A program made the position numbers and the translations under genes. 45,401 bases of DNA, from contig NZ_JAODIY010000045.1 of NCBI RefSeq assembly GCF_026586665.1, forward strand, positions 1 to 45,401, given 5' to 3'. Positions 23,968-32,666 of this stretch are shown one piece after another. Positions within the stretch are counted from its first letter, which is position 1, and every line of letters starts with the position of its first letter. The stretch is from Halovenus rubra (GTDB lineage Archaea > Halobacteriota > Halobacteria > Halobacteriales > Haloarculaceae). The notes beneath the pieces are model-generated. The model was not told the DNA's origin. It did no database searches and was given only the letters and a program-made list of their open reading frames with translations.

Positions 23968-26850
23968 TTATTGAACTGTCTCCGCTTGGGCCGCCACCGG
24001 GAGATTGTTCTCTTCGAAGAGTGCAGCAAACAGTTTCCGTTGGACGGTCCGCGCGTGTTGATAGAACGCGGGTGGGGAGATGCCGAGTGTCTCCGCTACG
24101 TCTTCGCCCGTGCTCTCACGGGGCGACTCGAAGAACCCACTGTAGTACGCCGTCTGGATCACCTCCAGTTGCCGCTCCGTCACTGAATCGAGGAACTTCG
24201 AGTAGAGATTGTGTTCTGCGGTCTGATCGAGCGTCTGCTTGGCACGGAGTTCAGCGCCAGCGAACGTCTCACGGACGAGCTGCGTGATCGTTCGGACGTC
24301 GATGCTGTCCGGGATATCGATGACGAGCGTCGTCGTGGTTGGATCAGCGGTCGCTTCGCGGAAGACGGCACCGTGATCGGCCAGCTCCAAGGCGAGGAAC
24401 GGTTGTGTGAGCCGGAGCCGTAGAACACCCCCCTCGCCGTCCGCGCTGATTTGCTGCACGTCGTCGATACCGACCAGTTGCGAGGCCGCGTCTGCCACGT
24501 CAGTTACCGGCCGGTCTTCGACGGTCACGAACACGTAGCTGCCTTCCGTGGACTGCTGGACGCCACCCTGATACGAGAGGGTGCACTCCGCGTCCTGTGC
24601 CAGCCGTGAGAGGACAAATTTCGGGTCGTCGATGGTGAACTCGACACGTGTCATCGACGTCGTGAGCAAGGCATTCTTCCGTTCGATCGCACTGAGAGCG
24701 GACGCGATGGTTTCGCCGAGTTCTCCCAGGACGGCCTTCGCCGTCTCGTCGAACGCATCCTGGGTCGGTGCGTACACCGTCAACACACCGTGGGTAAGGT
24801 CGTTGTACACGAGCGGGATGCTCAATACGGACAGGTAGTCCCGGGAGATGGCGTCTTTCCGCCACGCCTCGTCACGGAGACCAGCAGCGACGTTCGTCAC
24901 CATCGTCACATCGCCAGTGGCTGCGGTTTGTCCGGCCGGTTCTGCACCCGACGCCTGGACGGCGAACGACTGACTATCCAAGTACCCCTGTTCGGTCCCT
25001 GCCCAGGCCCGAGGCTCCAGGGTATCGGTCGTCGGATCGATCGTCCCGATCCAGGCGAACCGGAACCGGTCGTCGGCGGTCAGCAGTTCACAGACCGTGT
25101 GATCGATTTCCTCGCGCGTCTCCGCCTGTACGAGAGCTTGATCGATTTCTCGGATCGTCTCGTTGATCCGGTTCAGGGCGGAAAGCTGCTCGTTTTGCGT
25201 CTGGAGTGTTCGATCCTGTTCCCGGAGCCGTGATTCCCGTGTGACGCGGTCGAGGGCTGCCTCGGCGGTGGCCGCGAGCAGATCGGCCAACTCTCGCGTC
25301 ACCTCATCGAACGCACCGACTTGGTCCGATCCCGCAACGAACACGCCGTGGTTGCCGAGCGGGATGTAGGCCGCACTTCGGAGGTCAGTTGCTCGATTTT
25401 CGAGCCGATCTGCGTCGTGAACGTCGTCGAAGAACAGCGCCTCATCTTCGACGAAACTGTAGCTCGGGAGCGTTTCACCGTCGGCGTGCACGGTCGGGAG
25501 TGGCCCGTTCAGCTCGGTCATCGTCGCCGAGTGAGCTGCGGGCCGAAGGTTGTTGGCCTCACCGTCGAAGAGGTAGACCGCACTCGCATCGAGATTGAGC
25601 ACACCAGAGGTGTCGTCGACGACGTGCTGGGTGATCTCCTGGTGGGTTTCGGCGTAGAGGAAATCGCGGGCTGTCTCGTGGAGCGTGGCGAGGGCCTCCT
25701 CGCGTTGCTTGCGTTTCGTGATATCACGACAGCTGAAGAGGAGGGTCCCGTCCTGAATCGAGACTTCGCGGACGTTGACGAGGAGCGTGTGCTCGCGCCC
25801 GGCTTTATCGGTCGCCGTCGTCTCGATGTTCTTGAGGACGCCGTCTTCTGCGAGTTCCTCCCGGTCGAAGAGGTCGTCGCCGAGGAGGTCATTGATCGTT
25901 CCGAGATTCCGGATCTCATCGACTGTGTAGCCGAAGATAAAGTGGACGTTGGGACAAACGTAGGTGTACTCGCCGGCTTCGTCCGTGATGAGGACGGTAT
26001 CGGTCATGTTGTTGAGCGTGACCCGGTGCAGTTCTTCGGATTCTCTGAGATTCCGTTCGAGATCGACGCGCTCGGTGATGTCGACGCCTTCGACGACGAT
26101 AGAGACGAGATCGCCGCGCTCGTTTTCGACCGGGCGCACGGAGAGATCGATAACGCGCGGATCATCGGCGTCTGGCAGCTGTGGGACGACCGCGTTGCCG
26201 AACGTCCCGTCGAGTGCTTTCTCCACGAGTTTTTGGACATCCGTGTTCGTTGTACCAGCTTGTGACCACCACGGAAGCGTCCAGAACGGTTCGCCGACGA
26301 GCGTGTCGATGGCTTCATCGACCATCTCTCGTGCTGTTTCATTCACACGGGCAAGTGCACCATCCGGGTCGAGCACCCACGTCGCAGTTCGTGAATCGTT
26401 GAAGATCGCGTCGAACTGTCTGGCCCGGTCCCGTTGCGTGGCCGACCGCTGTGCGGCCCGGATCGCACGCTCGGTTCGTTCGATGAGTTCGTCAGTCATC
26501 TGTGCTGGCGGATCCGGGAGCGCGATGTAATCGGTGACACCGGCTTTGATGGCCTCGCTGGCGATGGCTTCGCTCCCGGCAGTAGTCCCGAGGAGGACCG
26601 GGAGCGCAGGCGATTCCTCGCGGATTTCTCGGAGGAGGTCGAGTCCGGTTGTCTCTTCGAGTGCGTACTCAGTAATGAGGCAGTCCGTAGAGTGCGTCCG
26701 GATGGTGTCGATTGCTTCCGTCTTGGTTCGAACGTGGTGTACGCTGGCATCAGTCCGTTTCTCGAGCGTCGTGGCGAATTGTGTGAGCCAGTCGTCTGTC
26801 CCGACGAGCAACACCGTCGACGCATCCAGAATGGGTGGGGTAGCGGTCAT
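23968..26850 (-). CDS. Large Bat-type sensor-regulator (receiver-like, PAS, GAF, HTH)
   Basis: This 960-aa cytosolic regulator of the bacterio-opsin-activator type contains in order: a response-regulator-like domain (1-120), PAS (about 140-260), PAS (about 270-385), GAF (about 395-540), a coiled-coil linker, a second GAF (about 570-710), a Bat domain, and a C-terminal HTH_10 (about 890-945: TYYSGFF-like AYYSGFFESPRE, then EDVAETLGISPPAFYQHARTVQRKL). The receiver-like domain is degenerate: LITEYAL has Glu where the phospho-Asp normally lies. There is no histidine kinase domain. It probably senses a small molecule or redox state through PAS/GAF and activates transcription; target unknown. Confidence 0.88.
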   Translation of the reverse strand: MTATPPILDASTVLLVGTDDWLTQFATTLEKRTDASVHHVRTKTEAIDTIRTHSTDCLITEYALEETTGLDLLREIREESPALPVLLGTTAGSEAIASEAIKAGVTDYIALPDPPAQMTDELIERTERAIRAAQRSATQRDRARQFDAIFNDSRTATWVLDPDGALARVNETAREMVDEAIDTLVGEPFWTLPWWSQAGTTNTDVQKLVEKALDGTFGNAVVPQLPDADDPRVIDLSVRPVENERGDLVSIVVEGVDITERVDLERNLRESEELHRVTLNNMTDTVLITDEAGEYTYVCPNVHFIFGYTVDEIRNLGTINDLLGDDLFDREELAEDGVLKNIETTATDKAGREHTLLVNVREVSIQDGTLLFSCRDITKRKQREEALATLHETARDFLYAETHQEITQHVVDDTSGVLNLDASAVYLFDGEANNLRPAAHSATMTELNGPLPTVHADGETLPSYSFVEDEALFFDDVHDADRLENRATDLRSAAYIPLGNHGVFVAGSDQVGAFDEVTRELADLLAATAEAALDRVTRESRLREQDRTLQTQNEQLSALNRINETIREIDQALVQAETREEIDHTVCELLTADDRFRFAWIGTIDPTTDTLEPRAWAGTEQGYLDSQSFAVQASGAEPAGQTAATGDVTMVTNVAAGLRDEAWRKDAISRDYLSVLSIPLVYNDLTHGVLTVYAPTQDAFDETAKAVLGELGETIASALSAIERKNALLTTSMTRVEFTIDDPKFVLSRLAQDAECTLSYQGGVQQSTEGSYVFVTVEDRPVTDVADAASQLVGIDDVQQISADGEGGVLRLRLTQPFLALELADHGAVFREATADPTTTTLVIDIPDSIDVRTITQLVRETFAGAELRAKQTLDQTAEHNLYSKFLDSVTERQLEVIQTAYYSGFFESPRESTGEDVAETLGISPPAFYQHARTVQRKLFAALFEENNLPVAAQAETVQ

Positions 26851-27108
26851 TATTCGACCATTGAGGGACGGCGAATGGTCCTCTCGGTGCCGATGCGAAC
26901 TCGCCTCCAGCTCCGGTACTGGCCCGGATCGGAATGTACGTCCATTGCTAGTTAACTATCTAACCGCCCCGCGCCAAAGACGTTTGTTGTTTAACCCCTT
27001 GCGATAGGGGGCGCGATACGGTATATGGAAATGCGATTATCGGGATTCTTGTGGTCGACCAACTCTTCCCGATTCCAGCGTTCCGCTATCCGACTAAACT
27101 CTCGAGGA

Positions 27109-28347
27109 ATGACTACCCGACCTCCCACCACGCATCCCGAAGACAGCACGAGCAACGAACCGCAACAGCAGCGCCAGTCGGCGTGGAGACTCGTCGCTGG
27201 AGCGAGTCTAATCTCGACGGGGCTCGCAGCCTATGAGATCGTCCCGGCGAGTGTTACCCCGCTCATTCGCGACGCACTGAATATTGGACCGACGATCGCA
27301 GGGTTCCTGGTCGGGGTTATGTTCGGCACCGCGGTGATCGCAAGCCTCCCAGCTGGAGCGGCGCTCGATCGGGCGGATTCCAGGACTGCGATGGCACTCG
27401 CAGTGCTGACACTCGTTGTCGCCGGGACGTGGGGATGGATCGCTGGGCGACGAGGGGACTATCGATCAGTGATTGCATCACGAGCGCTCGGTGGGGTCGC
27501 CTACGTCGTCGTGTGGAACGCTGGCATCGATATCGTGAGTCGAGCAGCGACCAGCGAGAACCGGGCAACGGCTGTGGGCATCTTCACCGCGAGTGGCCCG
27601 ATCGGATTCGCGCTCGGGCAAGGGACTGGCCCAGTGATTGCGCATCGATTCGGGTGGCCTACAATCTTTATCGCGTTCACGGGGCTCACAGTCATCGGTC
27701 TCGTCGTATTCTGGCCAGCGAGTCGAGGAATCGGGACGAGCCGAGGAGATGCTCCCTCGGTTCAGGAGTTCGGTGCAGTTCTTCGGAACCGGGAGGTCTG
27801 GTCAGTCGGGTTGCTCGGGTTTCTCGGCTATTCGCTGTACCTGTTCGTGAATAGCTGGGGTGCGTCGTATCTCACAACTGAGCTTGGCTTGTCACTTGCA
27901 GTGAGTGGGCTTCTGGTGGCAGTGTTCCCCGCAATCGGGGTCGTCTCTAGAATCAGTAGTGGCCTCCTGTCTGACCGCGTCTTCGGTGGTCGCCGCCAAC
28001 CCATCGTTTTCGGGTCCTTCGCAGTTGCGGCTCCGCTCGTGCTGGTGTTCACTCAGTTCCGGTCACTTCCACTGCTCGTTGCGCTGCTGCTGCTCACCGG
28101 GTTTGCGGTTCAGTTGACGCTGGGGCTGTCCTTCACGTACGTCCGGGAGGTTGTCGATTCGAGGGTCGCTGCGACAGCCGTCGCGTTCCAGACGAGTGTT
28201 GGGTTAGCGGGGGCGTTCCTTGCCCCGATTGCGGGCGGCGTTGTTGTCGACCAGGCGGGGTTCGATACGGCCTTTCTACTCGCTGGAGGTCTCGCCATCT
28301 GTGGAATCGTGGTTGCATGGCGAGCCCCAGAGCCGGGGTACTCCTAG
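27109..28347 (+). CDS. MFS transporter
   Basis: This 412-aa protein has twelve predicted membrane helices. Helix 1 region YEIVPASVTPLI precedes the loop AGAALDRADSRTAMA, and GIFTASGPIGFALGQGTGPVIA lies in helix 5. The N-terminal 30 residues are hydrophilic and Gln/Glu-rich, typical of haloarchaeal MFS proteins. A solute or drug export role is likely, but there is no substrate-specific signature. Start at ATG 27109 (GAGGA upstream); divergent from the Bat regulator, 258 nt apart, so it could be a target of that regulator. Confidence 0.85.
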   Translation: MTTRPPTTHPEDSTSNEPQQQRQSAWRLVAGASLISTGLAAYEIVPASVTPLIRDALNIGPTIAGFLVGVMFGTAVIASLPAGAALDRADSRTAMALAVLTLVVAGTWGWIAGRRGDYRSVIASRALGGVAYVVVWNAGIDIVSRAATSENRATAVGIFTASGPIGFALGQGTGPVIAHRFGWPTIFIAFTGLTVIGLVVFWPASRGIGTSRGDAPSVQEFGAVLRNREVWSVGLLGFLGYSLYLFVNSWGASYLTTELGLSLAVSGLLVAVFPAIGVVSRISSGLLSDRVFGGRRQPIVFGSFAVAAPLVLVFTQFRSLPLLVALLLLTGFAVQLTLGLSFTYVREVVDSRVAATAVAFQTSVGLAGAFLAPIAGGVVVDQAGFDTAFLLAGGLAICGIVVAWRAPEPGYS

Positions 28348-28386
28348 CAGGGGTTCAGCAACTGTCTTTCACGCTGTGGAGTCGTG

Positions 28387-28995
28387 CTACTCGGCGCTGA
28401 ACAGCTGTTGTAGTTCTTCAGCTGGAAGGTACTCCGCGATAGTCCGGCTCTCGGTGACGAACGTCGGTACGTCGGTGACGCCGTTTCGACGTGCAGCCGC
28501 GAACCGCTCGGACAGTCGATCACGGAGCTGTTCATCACCGAGGGCTGCGGGCAGCGTCGACGCGTCAACTCCGGCGGTCACCGCGATATCGGTCAGCACA
28601 TCGGCGTCGGCGATGTCGCGGCCGTTCTGCCAGAGCGCCTCGAACAGTCCCGCGTCAATGTCGGCCCACAGATCCGGGTGCTCCGCCTGACTGTACAGCG
28701 AGAGCAGCTGCGCGTTGAACGAATCCACCTTCGGTACCTCCTGGACGGGGAGCATCTCTTTGGCTCCTGCCTCGTTGCGCAGCTGATCGATCCGCTGTGC
28801 AACTGCGGCCGGGTACTGGATCCGTGTCGGGTCGAGCCGGCCGCTTGTGTCTCGCCGCTCAGCCCGCAAATCGTACGGATGCCAGTCGAAATCGACCGTG
28901 TGGCCGCCCGCTCGGAGCGTCTCGACGTTGTGGTGGGTGAGGTAACAGAACGGGCAGGCATAATCCGCGTACACCCGCACGGGTGAATCATCCAT
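28387..28995 (-). CDS. DsbA/FrnE-like thioredoxin-fold oxidoreductase
   Basis: This 202-aa protein starts with VRVYADYACPFCYL; CPFC at residues 14-17 is the active-site pair. The helical insert and the C-terminal cis-Pro segment VTDVPTFV fit the DsbA/FrnE (2-hydroxychromene isomerase-like) family. No signal peptide is seen, so it is cytosolic, unlike classical DsbA. It probably catalyses thiol-disulfide exchange or dithiol reduction. It is convergent with the MFS gene (39 nt apart). Confidence 0.85.
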   Translation of the reverse strand: MDDSPVRVYADYACPFCYLTHHNVETLRAGGHTVDFDWHPYDLRAERRDTSGRLDPTRIQYPAAVAQRIDQLRNEAGAKEMLPVQEVPKVDSFNAQLLSLYSQAEHPDLWADIDAGLFEALWQNGRDIADADVLTDIAVTAGVDASTLPAALGDEQLRDRLSERFAAARRNGVTDVPTFVTESRTIAEYLPAEELQQLFSAE

Positions 28996-29110
28996 ACCGA
29001 TGCAACGGGGTGCTATTGTAAACCGCCACAGGCTGCATCGGGGAATGAGCACGCAGATTCTGGGACGACAAGTTAAACTCCTCTTTGTGATTTCTTCGAG
29101 TAGTTACGTG

Positions 29111-29323
29111 TCATTCTTGGGCCCGTAACTCGGCTGCTTTCACCTTGAGCCGGCGCAGGATCTGCGTTCGGTTCTGGTGGGCGTTCTCGTAGGCAACACA
29201 CTCCTGGAGGGTTTCCATATCCGGGATCGTCGCGATCCCTGCCTTGATCAGACGCGTGTTCGATGCTTCGAGACGCTTCTCTGGAGGGAATTCGTTACTC
29301 TCTTCGTCGTCAGTGGTCCCCAT
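29111..29323 (-). CDS. Small helical protein under promoter cassette G
   Basis: This 70-aa protein with high helix content has a conserved-looking core IPDMETLQECVAYENAHQNRTQIL and a basic C-terminal helix (RRLKVKAAEL). I recognise it as a type recurring on haloarchaeal accessory DNA but cannot assign a function. The ATG at 29323 is chosen because the longer frame contains the promoter inverted repeat. The leader from the box is short, about 29 nt. Confidence 0.58.
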   Translation of the reverse strand: MGTTDDEESNEFPPEKRLEASNTRLIKAGIATIPDMETLQECVAYENAHQNRTQILRRLKVKAAELRAQE

Positions 29324-29338
29324 CTCGAAGAGCCTCCA

Positions 29339-29360
29339 CCCCTTTGGGGCCGACACAAAC
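29339..29360 (-). promoter_or_regulatory. Promoter cassette copy G
   Basis: On the minus strand GTTTGTGT (29353-29360) is followed by CCCC-AAA-GGGG (29339-29349), 29 nt before the ATG at 29323. It is a weaker box than the other copies, with the same order of elements. Confidence 0.45.
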
Positions 29361-29383
29361 ACCTCTCTGGACGATAACGCCCC

Positions 29384-29398
29384 ATCTCTAATAGAGAT
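29384..29398. promoter_or_regulatory. Perfect 15-bp palindrome ATCTCTAATAGAGAT
   Basis: ATCTCTA-A-TAGAGAT lies about 57 nt upstream of the metal-chaperone gene and close to the divergent 70-aa gene's promoter. A perfect palindrome in this position suggests an operator for a metal-responsive regulator. Confidence 0.5.
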
Positions 29399-29455
29399 AA
29401 AACCGATACAATAGTTACCGTAATGGTCATTCCCCGCGAGTGTTTACAGGCCCGT

Positions 29456-29662
29456 ATGGAGCGAAAGACGATTTCCGTCAACGGGATGTCGTGCAACGGG
29501 TGCGAACAGAACGTTGAGACCGCCCTGCGAAACCTCGACGGTGTGAGTCGGGTCGAGGCCGACCACGAAGCTGACACGGTCAACGTGGTCCTCGAGGATG
29601 GAGTCGCAGACGCCGACGTGAACGCGGCAATCGAACAGGCTGGCTACGACGTAGTGGCTTAG
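29456..29662 (+). CDS. CopZ-like heavy-metal-associated (HMA) chaperone
   Basis: This 68-aa HMA-domain protein has the metal loop GMSCNGC (C13, C16), a beta-alpha-beta-beta-alpha-beta layout and acidic composition. It is a cytosolic copper-type metallochaperone expected to pass Cu(I) to the P-type ATPase encoded opposite it. ATG at 29456. The stop overlaps the stop region of the ATPase gene by 4 nt, tail to tail. Confidence 0.85.
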   Translation: MERKTISVNGMSCNGCEQNVETALRNLDGVSRVEADHEADTVNVVLEDGVADADVNAAIEQAGYDVVA

Positions 29663-31935
29663 TCGGCCGTCACTCGGCTGTCTCCACGTTCGCGGTCGGT
29701 CCGTTCTTCTAGGGCGAACTTGGTGTTGACACCCTCGCCGGAGAGGAGCTGACCAGCGAAGCTGTTGGCGAGGACGGCCGAGACAGACAACACCATCGCA
29801 AGCATCGCGAACACTGGGTGAACGAGCCCTGTGGTCGCGGCGGCGACGCCGATGCCGTTGAACGCGAAGGCCGTCGCGAGGTTCTGACGGGTCTTCCGGT
29901 AGCTCTCTTTCCCGATCTCGTAGGTGTCCATCACGCCACCAAGCCGGTCGCCCATCAGGACGATATCCGCTGACTCGATGGCGATATCGGTCCCTGCGCC
30001 GATGGCGATACCAATGTCCGCCTGCGTGAGTGCGGGAGCGTCGTTGATGCCGTCGCCGACCATCGCGACGCGGTAACCCTCGTCCTGCAGGCGACCGATC
30101 TCTTCGCGTTTCTCGTCGGGCAGCACGTCTGCCATAACGCGGTCGATGCCGACCTCCTCGGCGACCGCGTTCGCGGTGCGCTCGTTGTCCCCGGTGATCA
30201 TCACGGGCGTAATGCCGACCTCTGTCATCCGCTGGACGGTCGCAGCGGCGTCGCTCTTGACCTCATCACCGATACCGATCAGGCCGATGAGGTCACCGCC
30301 ACGAACAACTCCAGCAACGGTGAGGCCGCGGCCTTGGAGTCGCTCAATATCGGCGTCTCCCTTCGACAAGTCGATCCCCTCGTCGCTGAGCCATCCCGGT
30401 TTCCCGACCAGCACGTCGTCGCTGGCCACGGTTACCCGGACGCCCTTGCCGGTCACGGAATCGAAGGCATCGGGGTCTCCGTACTCGAAGCCTTGCTCGT
30501 CGGCGGCCTCGAGGATCGCATCGGCAAGTGGATGTTCGGAGAACGCCTCCGCGCTGGCCGCAGTCGTGAGTACATCCACCTCGTCGGCACCGAAGGCGAC
30601 GACCTCACTGACGGCGGGTTCGCCGACGGTGATCGTGCCAGTCTTGTCCAACACGATGTGGTCGACGTCGGGGAAGATCTGGAAGGCGTCACCGGAGCGC
30701 ATCAGGATGCCGCGGTTCGCCGCCTTCCCGCCACCCCGAATTAGCGCGAGCGGTGTCGCCATCCCGAGGGCACATGGATAGCCGAGCACGAGGACCGCCA
30801 GCGCTGCGAACGCCCCGCGCTGGACGTTGGGGGCTGCACCCCACGCAAGCGGTGCGACCACCCAGAAGAGGAACGAGAGCGCGGCAATCGTCAAGACGCC
30901 TGGGACGAAGTACTTGAGGACGCGGTCGGCGAGCTGAATGATGCCGGGCTTCATAGCGCGTGCTTCCTCGATTTCGCGGGCCACCTGGTTCAGGAACGCG
31001 TCCTCGCCCGTTGCAGTTACCTTGATGAGCAGCGTCCCGGTCTCGTTGACGCTGCCGCCGATCACTCCGTCGCCCTTCGCCTTCTCCTCGGGGATGGACT
31101 CACCGGTGGCAACCGACTCGTCGACTGTGGATTTACCCTCGACGACCTCACCGTCGACGGGGATGTTCTCGCCGGGCTTGACCCGGACGTAGTCGCCGAC
31201 GTCGAGGTCGTCGAGGGGGACTTCCTCGACGTCACCGTCATCACTGACGCGGCGTGCTGTGTCGGGCTGGAGGTCGAGCAGGTTCTGCACGGCCTGTGAG
31301 GTTCGTGTGCGGACGATGAGGCTCGTATATTCGGAGAGGATGTGGTAGGTGGTGATGAACACGGAGACGGCGAAGAAGTGGACGGTCGGGAAGCTTGGGA
31401 AGACAAACAGGCCGAGTAACCCACCGAGGAGCCCTGCGAAGGCGCCCGCCTCTAGGAGGACGTGCTGGTTGAAGATCCCCCGGCGAAGGCTCTGGAACGC
31501 CTTCTGTTTGATGTAGCGACCGGGACCGAACATCGTCCCGAGGGCCAGCCCAAAGGCCACCAGATCCATCGCCGGTGACGCTGACTCGAAGCGTCCCATT
31601 ACGAGAATCATCCAGCCCATCAGCACAGCAACGACGATGGATGCGCCGCCGGCGAGCAGGAGGCGGCGCTTGCCGTCGGCGAGCTCGGCCTGCTGTTGCT
31701 CGTATCGCTTCGCTTTGTCCGGGTCGCGGATGGTATAGCCGAGATCCCGAAGCGTGTCCTTCACCTCGACCTCGCTCAGGCGGTCGTCGTCATACTGAAC
31801 GAGAACCTCCTCGTGGGCGAGACTTACGTCGACATCCTCGACACCAACGGTCCGGCTGTAGGCCTTCTTGATACTCTCGGCACAGAACGAGCAGGACATT
31901 CCCCCGACGTCGAATTGTTCGTGTGTCGTTCCCAT
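29659..31935 (-). CDS. Heavy-metal P1B-type ATPase (copper-type, YPC variant)
   Basis: This 758-aa protein has one N-terminal HMA domain (GMSCSFC, residues 12-18), about eight membrane helices, actuator TGES (near 274), phosphorylation site DKTGT near 430, HP motif SEHPLA, and GDGINDAP near 628. The membrane metal motif is YPC (LGYPCALG near 386) rather than CPC, and TM7 reads NLATAFAFN. It pumps a heavy metal, most likely Cu(I), out across the cell membrane; the variant motif leaves specificity open. It is divergent from a winged-helix regulator and faces the HMA chaperone. Confidence 0.88.
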   Translation of the reverse strand: MGTTHEQFDVGGMSCSFCAESIKKAYSRTVGVEDVDVSLAHEEVLVQYDDDRLSEVEVKDTLRDLGYTIRDPDKAKRYEQQQAELADGKRRLLLAGGASIVVAVLMGWMILVMGRFESASPAMDLVAFGLALGTMFGPGRYIKQKAFQSLRRGIFNQHVLLEAGAFAGLLGGLLGLFVFPSFPTVHFFAVSVFITTYHILSEYTSLIVRTRTSQAVQNLLDLQPDTARRVSDDGDVEEVPLDDLDVGDYVRVKPGENIPVDGEVVEGKSTVDESVATGESIPEEKAKGDGVIGGSVNETGTLLIKVTATGEDAFLNQVAREIEEARAMKPGIIQLADRVLKYFVPGVLTIAALSFLFWVVAPLAWGAAPNVQRGAFAALAVLVLGYPCALGMATPLALIRGGGKAANRGILMRSGDAFQIFPDVDHIVLDKTGTITVGEPAVSEVVAFGADEVDVLTTAASAEAFSEHPLADAILEAADEQGFEYGDPDAFDSVTGKGVRVTVASDDVLVGKPGWLSDEGIDLSKGDADIERLQGRGLTVAGVVRGGDLIGLIGIGDEVKSDAAATVQRMTEVGITPVMITGDNERTANAVAEEVGIDRVMADVLPDEKREEIGRLQDEGYRVAMVGDGINDAPALTQADIGIAIGAGTDIAIESADIVLMGDRLGGVMDTYEIGKESYRKTRQNLATAFAFNGIGVAAATTGLVHPVFAMLAMVLSVSAVLANSFAGQLLSGEGVNTKFALEERTDRERGDSRVTAD

Positions 31936-31988
31936 CGTGGTCGCTAGTTACCCAGCGAAGTGGATAACCATTACGACTAGTATTATAG

Positions 31989-32018
31989 CGGTATCGAACA
32001 ACTAAGACTGCTATCGAA
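31989..32018. promoter_or_regulatory. Direct repeats CGGTATCGAA / TGCTATCGAA, 20 bp apart
   Basis: Between the divergent ATPase and regulator genes, (G/C)TATCGAA occurs twice, exactly 20 bp (about two helical turns) apart. This fits tandem regulator-binding sites controlling both genes. Confidence 0.45.
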
Positions 32019-32066
32019 TATGTAGCGTTACTCTTACTATCGTTGTTCCCATACGTCCTCACAAGA

Positions 32067-32666
32067 ATGGCGCTCCTCGAATCCGACGTGCCGATTCGTG
32101 AAGTCGTGACGACGGCCCCGGAGAAAGCGAAAGCGTTGGAGAACAACGTCCGGGCGAAGATCCTCGATATGCTCGCTGCCGAAGAAATGACGATCGAGGA
32201 GATCCACGACGAACTGCATCGTCGCGGTGAGGAGAAGGCCGAGACGACGGTGCGCCACCACGTGAACGTCCTGAAGGACGCAGGGATGGTTGAGATCGCC
32301 CGTCTTGAGGAAGCTGGCGGCGGAACGCGGAAGTTCTACAAGTCGAACACGCGGATTTTCTCGTATGACCTTCCAGAGGACGCCGAGCAGACGCTCGCTG
32401 GGGCGCAGGAAACCGCGACAGCCGAATTAGCAGGACTCGTGGAGACGCTCTATGGGGAGCACGGCGACGAGATCGAAGCGGTGGCACGAGAAATGAAGCC
32501 CTGCGAGTACTGTGCAACACAGCATTACGAGGAGTTCGTCCTCCGGGAACTGCTAAATCGCGCGCTTATAGACCTCACTGAGAATGGGACGGTGGAGAGC
32601 GTTCGGCGTGATTCAGAAGACGCCGGCGATGAAGCCGAGTCCCATGACGACGAGGACGATCGCTGA
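32067..32666 (+). CDS. Winged-helix (ArsR-like) regulator beside the metal ATPase
   Basis: This 199-aa protein has a winged helix at about residues 22-90 (VRAKILDMLAAEEMTIEEIHDEL, then TTVRHHVNVLKDAGMVEIA). A C-terminal domain contains MKPCEYCATQHYEEF, whose CEYC pair could bind metal. It is divergent from the ATPase and probably controls it. The ATG at 32067 is chosen over an upstream one. Its last 54 nt overlap the 3' end of the NicO gene on the other strand. Confidence 0.8.
   Translation: MALLESDVPIREVVTTAPEKAKALENNVRAKILDMLAAEEMTIEEIHDELHRRGEEKAETTVRHHVNVLKDAGMVEIARLEEAGGGTRKFYKSNTRIFSYDLPEDAEQTLAGAQETATAELAGLVETLYGEHGDEIEAVAREMKPCEYCATQHYEEFVLRELLNRALIDLTENGTVESVRRDSEDAGDEAESHDDEDDR

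Noticed and set aside
25321-26265. 314-codon plus-strand frame inside the Bat regulator
   Set aside because: Antisense to recognised PAS and GAF domains; low-complexity acidic composition typical of a shadow frame.
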